From JBBDWZ01 sp050732575 (GTDB lineage: Bacteria > Gemmatimonadota > Gemmatimonadetes > Longimicrobiales > RSA9), in contig JBOHRF010000216.1 of the NCBI GenBank assembly GCA_050732575.1, positions 1 through 8,744 on the forward strand: a stretch of 8,744 nucleotides of DNA, given 5' to 3'. The notes under the pieces are model-generated. The model ran no database searches, had not been told where the DNA came from, and saw only the letters and a program-made list of their open reading frames with translations. A program made the translations under genes and the position numbers. Below are positions 1-6,218 of the stretch, piece by piece (the first letter of the stretch is position 1; each line of letters starts with the position of its first letter).

Positions 1-486
1 ATACAGAGCCCGCGTCAGCTTGGCCGATACCAGCTCGGACAACAGGTATTGCGGGCTGCGCATCTGGCGCTCGCGCCGCTCTTCCGGCGTCATGCTCTGC
101 ATTTCGGCGCTCCGCACCGAGTCCAGCACCGCTTGCCGCTGCTGTTCCGTCAGGTTCTGCATGTTGCGCTGCTGCGCCAGCTCGCGACGCTGTCGCTGAT
201 CGCGCTGGAAATCGCTCAGCAGATCCGTCATGTCGGCTTGCACCGTGGCAAAACTGTCCAGGCGCGCTGCCAGCGCGGCGTCGTTAATGCGCGCTGGTTG
301 CAGTTGCCGGTCCAGCCAGGCGTCACGACCTTCTTTGAGCAGGCTCTGCACGTCCTGTGGGCGCACCCCGAACGTGGCGCGTTGCAGCAGATGAATCGCC
401 TCCTGCTCCGCGCCGCGCGTCTGCTGCGCGCTCGCCGGCACTGCCAGGACCAGGCCAAGAGCTACCGGTACCCACCGGACCCACAT
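1..486 (-). CDS. Exported DUF1800 family protein, N-terminal part (runs off left edge)
   Basis: The minus strand is open for 162 codons from ATG (486-484) to the left edge without a stop, so the C-terminus is missing. A GGAGG ribosome binding site lies at 500-496, nine bases before the ATG. Residues 1-21 form a signal peptide (MWVRWVPVALGLVLAVPASA, likely cut before QQT), so the product should be exported. The next stretch, HLLQRATFGVRPQDVQSLL followed by AWLDRQLQP, is the characteristic opening of DUF1800 proteins. After it comes a charged Gln/Arg-rich helix (about residues 95-145). DUF1800 proteins have no established biochemical activity and are often encoded beside DUF1501 proteins; that partner would lie outside the window. 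The gene is divergent from the secreted protein at 589. The family call is from memory of the motif and is fairly secure. Confidence 0.85.
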   Translation of the reverse strand, partial: MWVRWVPVALGLVLAVPASAQQTRGAEQEAIHLLQRATFGVRPQDVQSLLKEGRDAWLDRQLQPARINDAALAARLDSFATVQADMTDLLSDFQRDQRQRRELAQQRNMQNLTEQQRQAVLDSVRSAEMQSMTPEERRERQMRSPQYLLSELVSAKLTRALY

Positions 487-588
487 GTCTGTCCGCCTCC
501 GTCAAAGTTGCTGATCTTCCGGATGCTGGACTTCAGGCTTTTGTTAAGATTACCAGGGGCAAGTCCAATTCGTGCCCGGGGGTATGCG
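487..588. promoter_or_regulatory. Divergent intergenic region between two exported-protein genes
   Basis: This 102-base gap must drive both the DUF1800 gene (leftward) and the carboxypeptidase-regulatory-like gene (rightward). It is more AT-rich than its flanks around 541-570. A TAAGAT hexamer at 545-550 could be a plus-strand -10 box, but no convincing -35 lies at the right distance. On the minus strand a TTGGAC/TAACAA pair is equally weak. A GGGGG run at 578-582, six bases before the TTG at 589, is the best plus-strand ribosome binding site. The promoter role is inferred from gene orientation only. Confidence 0.35.
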
Positions 589-2262
589 TTGCATCGGACC
601 TTACTCTCATCTGGCGTTTTTCTGCTGATACCGCTGGCCGCGGCCGCCCAGGCGGTGCGCGGCCAGGTACGCGACCAGGCTACGGGCCTGCCCATCCGGG
701 GTGTATTTGTCGCCCTGACTGACCCGGACGGCCGCGGCCGATACGGTCTTTTGACCGACTCGACCGGACAGTTCTTTATCCGGGCGCCGGGAGCCGGGTC
801 CTACCAGTTGAGCGCTCAGCGCATTGGCTACCAGACCGCATTGCCGCCTGCTTTCACCTTGACCGCTGGTGAGACGCGTACGATACCGCTGGACCTGCCC
901 GTGCAAGCGCTGCGCTTGCCGGAAGTGAGTGCCCGTGGTGATCGCCGCTGCGGAGCGGATCGTGAACGAGCCGCCGAAACGGCCCGGCTCTGGGAAGAGG
1001 CGCGCAAGGCACTCGCGGTAGCGGCCTGGTTCGAGAATCAGCAAGGCGCGCAATTCCGGGTACGACGTTTCGAGCACCGCCTGGATCGGGATTTACAGCT
1101 GGTCGCCGACGAGATCATGTCATTCGAATTGATGGGTGGCACGCAAGCGTTTCATGCGGCACCCGTGGACTCGCTCATCCAACTCGGTTTTGTGCAGCGG
1201 CGCAATAACGAGCACTTCGATTTCTTCGGTCCCGACGCCGAACTGCTCACCTCCAGCGCATTTTTGGATCAGCACTGTTTCTGGGTCGCGCGTCAGCGTA
1301 ACCGGCCAGGCCTGATCGGATTGGGCTTCGAGCCCATGCGCGGCCGCCGCACATCGGATATCAGGGGCGTACTCTGGCTGGACGAGCAAACCGGCGCCCT
1401 CCGTTTCGTCGAGTACGACTTCGTCAACCTGGGGTTTACCGTCGATCCGCGTTATGCCGGTGGCCGCACCGATTACCAGCAGTTGTCCAACGGCGCCTGG
1501 CTGGTAAGTCGCTGGGAGATTCGCATGCCGGAGGGAGGCACGCAAAGAAGCCGCCGCCTGGTACCGGAGGAAGTGCGTCGTGTGGGCGGTGAAGTGCTGG
1601 ATGCACGCATTAACGAACGGGAGTCCATTGCGCTCGTCCCCTCCTTTGCAGTTACGGGCACCGTCTTCGACAGTTTGCGCAACGAGCCCATGAGGGGCGC
1701 CCGCGTTAGCCTGGCCGGCACACCGTTCGGGTCAGTGACCGACTCGCGCGGCGCATTTCGCATGGACAGCGTTCCGCGCGGCGACTATTACCTGACGCTG
1801 TCTCACCAACGATTGGATTCCGTGCCCTCGCCCATGGTGCCACAACGTGTGCGCATCGACTCGACTACGCGTGCGTTGCAGCTGGCCACACCTGATCCCG
1901 CCAGGTTGCGCTCGGTCCTGTGCCCGCGCGAGACCATGATGGAACTCGCCATCCGTCAGCAGCGTGTAGGGGATGAACTGGGAGTTGTGCGCGTTCAGGT
2001 ACTCGACGACCGATCCGGAGAACCGATTCGGGGCGTCAAAGTCTCCATCAACTGGCAAGCGAGTATGCCGATACTCGAAGCGCGCGGGCCGCGTGCACTC
2101 GAGTCCAATACCAATGCCGAAGGGCAGGCCCTGCTTTGCGGTGTGCCCGCCGGATCGCTCTTCCGCGTGATGGTGGAACGCCGAGGTGACCGCTGGCGCG
2201 GGCCCGAACGCGAGCTGCCGCCCGAACGACTGCTGCAGCTCACGGTCCGCATTGGCTCGTGA
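589..2262 (+). CDS. Secreted protein with three carboxypeptidase-regulatory-like repeats
   Basis: The product is 557 residues if it starts at TTG 589. I prefer this start because it follows a GGGGG run with a six-base spacer and gives a compact signal peptide (MHRT, then LLSSGVFLLIPLAAAAQA, residues 1-22). ATG 523 would add 22 residues, has no ribosome binding site, and gives an unusually long n-region. The open frame continues back to 49, but that part is antisense to the DUF1800 gene. Three carboxypeptidase-regulatory-like beta-sandwich repeats are visible. The first is about residues 23-85 (VRGQVRDQATGLPIRGV), the second starts near 355 (VTGTVFDSLRNEPMRGARV), and the third near 466 to the end (DRSGEPIRGVKV). 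Between the first two lies a domain without a name I can give, containing FDFFGPDAELL and GVLWLDEQTGALRFVEYDF. I recall similar proteins from Gemmatimonadota. Such repeats usually serve as structural or adhesion modules in envelope proteins; no catalytic residues are evident. Role unknown. Confidence 0.83.
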   Translation: MHRTLLSSGVFLLIPLAAAAQAVRGQVRDQATGLPIRGVFVALTDPDGRGRYGLLTDSTGQFFIRAPGAGSYQLSAQRIGYQTALPPAFTLTAGETRTIPLDLPVQALRLPEVSARGDRRCGADRERAAETARLWEEARKALAVAAWFENQQGAQFRVRRFEHRLDRDLQLVADEIMSFELMGGTQAFHAAPVDSLIQLGFVQRRNNEHFDFFGPDAELLTSSAFLDQHCFWVARQRNRPGLIGLGFEPMRGRRTSDIRGVLWLDEQTGALRFVEYDFVNLGFTVDPRYAGGRTDYQQLSNGAWLVSRWEIRMPEGGTQRSRRLVPEEVRRVGGEVLDARINERESIALVPSFAVTGTVFDSLRNEPMRGARVSLAGTPFGSVTDSRGAFRMDSVPRGDYYLTLSHQRLDSVPSPMVPQRVRIDSTTRALQLATPDPARLRSVLCPRETMMELAIRQQRVGDELGVVRVQVLDDRSGEPIRGVKVSINWQASMPILEARGPRALESNTNAEGQALLCGVPAGSLFRVMVERRGDRWRGPERELPPERLLQLTVRIGS

Positions 2263-2313
2263 TTGCGCAGGTGACGCCTGGAGTGTCGGTGGGCAAGCTC
2301 CAGCGGTGACGCT

Positions 2314-2328
2314 CAACAATCATTGTTG
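2314..2328. promoter_or_regulatory. Perfect 15-bp AT-rich palindrome, possible operator
   Basis: CAACAAT C ATTGTTG is an inverted repeat with seven-base arms around a single central base. It is AT-rich in an otherwise GC-rich gap, 65 bases before the GTG start of the kinase gene. The symmetry suits a dimeric repressor or activator site. The identity of any binding protein cannot be read from the sequence. As an RNA hairpin it would have no usable loop and it is not followed by a T-run, so it is not a simple terminator. Confidence 0.35.
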
Positions 2329-2336
2329 GAATGAGT

Positions 2337-2367
2337 GGCGCGCGCGCATCGGCATCTGGCGCGCGCG
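2337..2367. repeat. Paired GC-only tracts (direct repeat and potential hairpin)
   Basis: The ten-base tract GGCGCGCGCG occurs at 2337-2346 and again at 2358-2367, start to start 21 bases apart. Because the tracts are alternating G and C they can also pair with each other (about 2340-2347 with 2360-2367) around a 12-base loop. The element ends 25 bases before the GTG start at 2393. No T-run follows, so a terminator is unlikely. It may be a leader structure, or only simple-sequence expansion. Confidence 0.4.
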
Positions 2368-2392
2368 GCGCTTCGGTCTAGCTTCCTGAGCA

Positions 2393-4252
2393 GTGAGCTC
2401 TCGCATCGATTTCGACGCTCTCTTCGAGAACGACCTGGACGCATGTGCCATCATGGACGCGCGCCAGGTTGTCGTGCGCATCAATCGCGCATTCACCCGT
2501 TTGTTCGGATACGCGCCCGAAGAAGCCGTTGGCAAATTCATCGATGACCTGATCGTGCCCGAGCACCTGCGTGTGGAGGCGGCCTCGTATGAGGAACGGG
2601 CAGATGGCCGCCGCGAGCTGGGGCTGGATACTGTGCGCAAGCGGCGGGATGGCACTCTGATCGCGGTCTCGCTGCTGGCGCAACTGCACGACAACGCTGA
2701 CGGTCAGCAGTTCTTCTACGTCCAATACCGCGATGAGACCGAGAAGAAGAATGCGGCCGAATCGCTGCGCGCCAGTGAGGCGCAGTTGCGCGCCGTGTTC
2801 GACAATGCACCGGTTGGCCTGGTGGTCTCCGATATTTCAGCCAACGTGCTGGAAACCAACGAGGCGTTCGCCCAGATGTTGGGCCGCCGTGTCGATGAAC
2901 TCCGCGGCTGGAATGTGGTAGACTTCAGTCACCCCGAAGAAATGGTCGAGAACGTGCGCCTGCGGCGCGAGCTCCTGGCCGGCATGCGTGAAACGTTCCA
3001 GCTCGAAAAACGCTACATCCGTGGGGATGGAACGTATTTCTGGGGCCGCCTCACAGTTGCATTGATCCGCACTTCCACCGGTGCACCGCTCCAGTTCGTG
3101 GCCATTGTAGAAGACGTCACGGGACCGCGCCTGGCCGCGCTACGGCGGGAAGCCGCGCTCCGGCTCTTCACGTCGCTCATTGAAAACATGCGCGATGGTG
3201 TGGTCGTAGAGTCCACGCAGCGAACCATCACGGCCGTGAATCCTGCGTTTCTCGAGTTGTTTGGCATACCGGGACCGCCCGATGCACTGGTGGACGTCGA
3301 TTGCCAGCAGGCAGCCAGTGGCGTTTCCCAGCTCATGGAAGACGGTTCCGCTTTCGTGCGTATCATCGAGGAACGCATCGCCGCTGCTGAACCCGCTCGC
3401 GATCAAATCAGATTCCGCGATGGTCGCGTGCTCGAACGAGACTACGCGCCTATCCGCGATGCCGCTGGTTCGATCACCGGGCACATGTGGGTCTACCACG
3501 ACTTGACCGATCTCCTGCGCCTTCAGGACCAGCTGCGCCAGTCGCAGAAGATGGAGGCCGTTGGCCGGCTGGCCGGCGGCATTGCCCACGACTTCAATAA
3601 CCTGCTCACCGTGCTGCAGGGACATGCCACCATGCTGCTCGAGGAGCCGCTTCCGGCTCACGTCGTGGCCGACTTGCAGGAGATCATCAGCGCATCGAAC
3701 AAAGCGGCCAATCTGATCCGCCAGCTCCTGGCCTACAGCCGCAAACAGGTGCTCAAACCGGTGATCCTGGACGTCAACGATGTGCTCCGTGATCTGGGTC
3801 GCACGCTGCTCCGCATGATCCGCGAGGACATCACTCTCACCACGGTTTTCGCCGAGAATACTCCCACGGTCCTGGCCGACCGGACCCAGATCGAGCAGGT
3901 CGTGCTCAACCTGGCCGTAAACGCCCGCGATGCCATGCCCAATGGCGGCCGCCTGCAAATCCGGACCGAGCGACTGGAATTGTTCGAGCCGCGGCGACAG
4001 TCAGGGTTCAGCGTGCCGGCTGGTTGCTACGCACTCATTACCATGACGGATTCGGGCGAAGGCATCGACGATCACATACTGCCGCAAATCTTCGATCCGT
4101 TCTTCACCACCAAGGAGCAGGGCAAGGGTACCGGCCTCGGGCTGGCCACCGTATACGGAATCATCAAGCAGAGCGGTGGCTATATCCTGGTTGAAAGTCG
4201 CAAGGGCCTGGGTGCGTCGTTCCGTATTCTACTGCCCAAAGCACATCGCTGA
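2393..4252 (+). CDS. Soluble sensor histidine kinase with three PAS domains
   Basis: This 619-residue cytoplasmic kinase has no membrane segment or signal peptide. Three PAS-type sensor domains are visible: about 5-117, 125-245 (QLRAVFDNAPVGLV at its start) and 262-372. A HisKA dimerisation helix follows with the H box GGIAHDFNNLL; His399 is the expected phosphorylation site. The ATP-binding domain is complete: N box NLAVNARDAMP (Asn506, Asn510), G1 DSGEGI (Asp553), F box IFDPFFTTK, and G2 GKGTGLGL (577-584). It should autophosphorylate on ATP and pass the phosphate to a receiver. Kinases with this HDFNNLL box often carry a C-terminal receiver. Here the frame stops at 4252 and a receiver-like domain follows in another frame. 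The start is GTG 2393 with only a weak purine stretch ahead of it; the first ATG lies inside the first PAS domain. The signal is unknown; no cofactor-binding residue can be assigned with confidence. Confidence 0.95.
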   Translation: MSSRIDFDALFENDLDACAIMDARQVVVRINRAFTRLFGYAPEEAVGKFIDDLIVPEHLRVEAASYEERADGRRELGLDTVRKRRDGTLIAVSLLAQLHDNADGQQFFYVQYRDETEKKNAAESLRASEAQLRAVFDNAPVGLVVSDISANVLETNEAFAQMLGRRVDELRGWNVVDFSHPEEMVENVRLRRELLAGMRETFQLEKRYIRGDGTYFWGRLTVALIRTSTGAPLQFVAIVEDVTGPRLAALRREAALRLFTSLIENMRDGVVVESTQRTITAVNPAFLELFGIPGPPDALVDVDCQQAASGVSQLMEDGSAFVRIIEERIAAAEPARDQIRFRDGRVLERDYAPIRDAAGSITGHMWVYHDLTDLLRLQDQLRQSQKMEAVGRLAGGIAHDFNNLLTVLQGHATMLLEEPLPAHVVADLQEIISASNKAANLIRQLLAYSRKQVLKPVILDVNDVLRDLGRTLLRMIREDITLTTVFAENTPTVLADRTQIEQVVLNLAVNARDAMPNGGRLQIRTERLELFEPRRQSGFSVPAGCYALITMTDSGEGIDDHILPQIFDPFFTTKEQGKGTGLGLATVYGIIKQSGGYILVESRKGLGASFRILLPKAHR

Positions 4253-4293
4253 GGCGCCCGAAATACAACCATCGTGCAGTTGCTCGCGCGTGC

Positions 4294-4764
4294 TTGCCAC
4301 CAAATACTTCATACAACAGGCGCACGTCTGGACAACACCCTCTTTCACAACAACCGCAGGCGAGTAACCACATACCACCTGGATCAGGCCGCCTCGTCCT
4401 CGTCATCGAAGAAGACCACGATGTGGCGCTCATCATCGAAACCATGCTTCGCTACTATGGCTACGATGTCGAGCGTGCGGAAACCGCGCCCGACGGCATC
4501 CGCATGGCCAACCTGCATCGCCCTGACATTGTCGTCACCGAGTTGGAGCTGCACGAAGTCATGGTGAAAGACCTGTGCGCGGCCATCCATCAGGGCAGCA
4601 CAGACAGGGCGCCCGTGATCATCGGCTTCACCAGTGATCCCGACGACTTTGCCGCCATTGACCGGGCCGCCTTCCATCAAGTGGTTCGCAAACCAAATTT
4701 CCAACTGCTGGTGACCACCATCGAAACTTTGAATCCCTCGGCCAAGCTGCCGCTCCAGTCCTGA
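4294..4764 (+). CDS. Stand-alone degenerate receiver domain (phosphoacceptor Asp replaced by Glu)
   Basis: The frame gives 156 residues from TTG 4294. Residues 1-32 are a low-complexity Gln/Pro/Asn/Ser linker, and about 33-147 form a CheY-like receiver fold. Beta-1 ends in VLVIEEDHD, placing Glu39-Glu40 where the metal-binding acidic pair sits. The phosphoacceptor strand reads PDIVVTELELH, with Glu83 (codon 4540-4542, GAG) in place of the phosphorylated Asp. The switch Thr113 (GFTSD) and conserved Lys133 (VVRKPNF) are kept. Glu at the acceptor site cannot be phosphorylated in the usual way and sometimes mimics the active state, so this is probably a pseudo-receiver; that is inference. The start is doubtful. 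No ribosome binding site precedes TTG 4294, and the next ATG or GTG codons lie inside the domain. The frame is open back to 4195, overlapping the kinase end, so the domain may be the detached C-terminus of a hybrid kinase. No output domain is present. Confidence 0.68.
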   Translation: MPPNTSYNRRTSGQHPLSQQPQASNHIPPGSGRLVLVIEEDHDVALIIETMLRYYGYDVERAETAPDGIRMANLHRPDIVVTELELHEVMVKDLCAAIHQGSTDRAPVIIGFTSDPDDFAAIDRAAFHQVVRKPNFQLLVTTIETLNPSAKLPLQS

Positions 4765-4980
4765 GTGCGCCTGCCATAACCTGCATCAGGACTTTCAGTT
4801 CAGAGATTCTGGCCGTGTGATTATGCAGCGTATGGAGGGATGTTCGTGTACAACGATGCAGGCAGTTTTTTCTCGCCCAGATTCGCAGTCAGATTCCACC
4901 ATCCGAAACGGGATGCTGCCGGAAGGCCCAGCCTGGACCCTTAACGAAGTCTAAGAAACCGCCGTATCTTGTTCAAATTC

Positions 4981-5009
4981 TTGACACATAACCATCTGTT
5001 CCCCATCCT
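4981..5009 (+). promoter_or_regulatory. Candidate sigma-70-type promoter for the 5127 gene
   Basis: A perfect TTGACA lies at 4981-4986. Seventeen bases later CATCCT (5004-5009) matches the -10 consensus at three positions, including the key A2 and T6. The surrounding 20 bases are AT-rich compared with the rest of the region. If used, transcription would start near 5016 and give a leader of about 110 bases containing the hairpin at 5066-5094. The -10 is poor, so this is a tentative call. Confidence 0.3.
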
Positions 5010-5065
5010 GTACACCGGTCTTTCCTTTCCAAGCATTTTTCTCCAGCGCCGTTGCAGTTTTTCCG

Positions 5066-5094
5066 GCCCGATGGACCCCCCTGGTCTGTCGGGC
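5066..5094 (+). promoter_or_regulatory. Stable 12-bp leader hairpin upstream of the 5127 gene
   Basis: GCCCGATGGACC pairs with GGTCTGTCGGGC around the five-base loop CCCCT, giving twelve consecutive pairs. Two of them, in tandem, are G-U wobbles (72 with 88, 73 with 87). In RNA of the opposite strand those positions would be C-A mismatches, so the structure is best formed by the plus-strand transcript. No T-run follows, so it is not an intrinsic terminator. It ends 15 bases before the AGGAG at 5110-5114, a position suited to control of translation or mRNA stability, or to binding by a protein. Confidence 0.5.
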
Positions 5095-5126
5095 TTCACG
5101 CGCCACTTTAGGAGCCGCACACGCTC

Positions 5127-5936
5127 ATGAGGCGGGAGTCGTATCGAGCCTGGGGCGAGGCCCAGGACAGCGGTTCCACGCAAGAGCTCGCCGGACGAAT
5201 CGAATCCCTGGTTCGCTCCCTCGCCGGCGTGCGTGCCGCGCGCGGCGATCTGGTTGCGGGACAACTGCGTGCCCTTTTCGTGGTTCCTGCACCCGAGGTT
5301 GCGCCGCGTGCGCTCACGCGCAACGTGCAATCCGCGCTCATGGCCGCTCTGGGGTTGTCCATCGACGCTCGCGCCATTTTCCTCGTCCCCGATTTGCCCG
5401 TCACTCAGGCGCCGGCAAACGAACCCGCGGCCGCGGTCGCCGCGCCCGATCCGAAACCCGAAGCGCCTGCCCCTCAGCCGGTTGCCCATCGGCGCCGGGC
5501 CGCCGTCGGCTTCATTGCGCTTCCTGTCAGCCGACGCGCTTCACCACGGCTAGAGCTGCTCGAGTTGGATCGTACCATCCCCGACCGTCTGTATTGCCGT
5601 GTTGTCCTCGAGTATGGCGGTCTACGACATACCGGCACCGCCGAGGCCGGTGATGAGCGTGAAGGCGGCGTTACCCTGGCCGCGCGCGCCACGCTCGAAG
5701 CCCTGCGCCATGTCGAAAAAACCCAGTGGATCTTCGAAGGCGCCGCCGATGTCATCATCGGCGGCCAGCGCCATATCTGCGTATCCGTAAAAACCCATGA
5801 GGGCGCACCCGCTCTATCCGGCGCCGCCCCCGTGACTGATTCCGTGGAGCAAGCCGTTGCCGGCGCCGTGCTCAACGCGGCCAGCCTGTCCAGCGCGTTC
5901 CGCGATCCAAACCATCGCCAGGCTCATCAACGATAG
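5127..5936 (+). CDS. Two-domain conserved protein of unknown function
   Basis: The product is 269 residues with no signal peptide and no membrane segment. The ATG is preceded by AGGAG at 5110-5114 (12-base spacer). Residues 20-90 form a small alpha/beta domain (RIESLVRSLAGVRAAR, then RALTRNVQSALMAALGL, then IDARAIFLV). Residues 90-135 are a flexible Ala/Pro-rich linker. Residues 140-256 form a second alpha/beta domain (CRVVLEYGGLRHTGTAEAG, then LAARATLEAL). I recall a family of uncharacterised proteins with this layout: an N-domain of the type SIPGVxxARI...VRDVESALxA..GI.IDHRKISV, and a C-domain with xxLAAEATLRAL. No catalytic motif is visible and I assign no function. The gene stands alone between two gaps, downstream of a structured leader. 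High Ala content and strong GC bias match the upstream genes, so this is probably the last gene of the GC-rich part. Confidence 0.75.
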   Translation: MRRESYRAWGEAQDSGSTQELAGRIESLVRSLAGVRAARGDLVAGQLRALFVVPAPEVAPRALTRNVQSALMAALGLSIDARAIFLVPDLPVTQAPANEPAAAVAAPDPKPEAPAPQPVAHRRRAAVGFIALPVSRRASPRLELLELDRTIPDRLYCRVVLEYGGLRHTGTAEAGDEREGGVTLAARATLEALRHVEKTQWIFEGAADVIIGGQRHICVSVKTHEGAPALSGAAPVTDSVEQAVAGAVLNAASLSSAFRDPNHRQAHQR

Positions 5937-6085
5937 CCGACGATCAACAGCCACCGCTTTCGAACCAGAGGAGTTCGAGCACGAACTAATGGAGCATAAG
6001 GAGCCCCCGGTCCGCTGATCATAGCGAAGCCCAGCATAGCGAAGAGCGGAGCGTCTCGACCGTACTTGTCACAAGAAGCACGCAT
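5927..6085 (-). CDS. Possible small protein of 52 residues (weak call)
   Basis: The minus strand is open from ATG 6085 to a TGA at 5929-5927, giving a peptide with a hydrophobic middle (APLFAMLGFAMISG) and a basic, hydrophobic C-terminus (RKRWLLIVGYR). It overlaps the last ten bases of the convergent plus-strand gene. The frame remains open a further 14 codons upstream of the ATG. No ribosome binding site precedes the ATG and I recognise no family. It may be the tail of a decayed gene or a chance open frame. Confidence 0.15.
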   Translation of the reverse strand: MRASCDKYGRDAPLFAMLGFAMISGPGAPYAPLVRARTPLVRKRWLLIVGYR

Positions 6086-6218
6086 CAGGTCGATGATGTG
6101 TCCGAGAGGAGGTGACGCTGGGTGCTAGCATTCTTTGATCTGTGCATCAGCCTGCTGTCTAAAGGGTTGCTGACTCTGCCGTAACACGTCACAGGCGGCC
6201 GCGGGCTCCAAGTTTTCT
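5937..6218. other. 282-base intergenic region at the composition change
   Basis: This stretch separates the GC-rich left part from the less GC-rich right part. It contains the ten-base direct repeat CATAGCGAAG at 6020-6029 and 6035-6044 (15-base period). The repeat is enclosed by an inverted repeat TCCGCT/AGCGGA at 6011-6016 and 6045-6050. No plus-strand gene, transposase remnant or clear promoter for the HD-GYP gene could be identified. A short minus-strand frame covers part of it. Confidence 0.4.

Larger units (their letters stand above)
4765..5126. other. 362-base intergenic region with possible promoter and leader hairpin
   Basis: I find no gene in either strand that I can support. The left half (4765-4960) holds only weak features: a four-base stem at 4780-4790, a T6 run at 4866-4871 without a proper stem before it, a direct repeat CAGATTC at 4878 and 4890, and a five-base stem CATCC/GGATG at 4900-4915. 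A clear terminator for the upstream pair is therefore not visible. The right half carries a TTGACA box at 4981, a stable hairpin at 5066-5094 and the ribosome binding site of the next gene at 5110-5114. Confidence 0.5.

Noticed and set aside
49..522. Upstream extension of the plus-strand frame ending at 2262
   Set aside because: It is antisense to the DUF1800 gene, which has a clear signal peptide, ribosome binding site and family motif. The residues before 523 look like antisense translation (Arg/Leu/His-rich).
1732..2319. 195-codon minus-strand open frame opposite the end of the secreted-protein gene
   Set aside because: It is antisense to carboxypeptidase-regulatory-like repeats 2 and 3 and has no motif or ribosome binding site that I could see.
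3140..3958. 272-codon minus-strand open frame inside the kinase gene
   Set aside because: It lies opposite the conserved HisKA and ATPase motifs of the plus-strand kinase. GC-rich genes often leave such antisense frames open, and its sequence shows no family motif.
4235..4250. CCCAAAG near the kinase stop considered as a -1 frameshift signal
   Set aside because: The bases do not form an X XXY YYZ heptamer in the kinase reading frame, so programmed slippage is not supported here.
4274..4567. Alternative plus-strand frame over the receiver region
   Set aside because: The product is Ser/Thr-rich and low in complexity, while the overlapping frame encodes a receiver fold with conserved Thr and Lys.
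4866..4871. T6 run considered as an intrinsic terminator after the receiver gene
   Set aside because: No stable GC stem lies immediately before it; the nearest inverted repeat has only a four-base stem.
4941..5489. 182-codon minus-strand open frame over the leader and start of the 5127 gene
   Set aside because: It is Arg/Gly-rich, overlaps the better-supported plus-strand gene and shows no recognisable domain.
6020..6044. Repeat pair considered as the start of a CRISPR array
   Set aside because: There are only two ten-base copies five bases apart, far too short and too close for CRISPR repeats and spacers.
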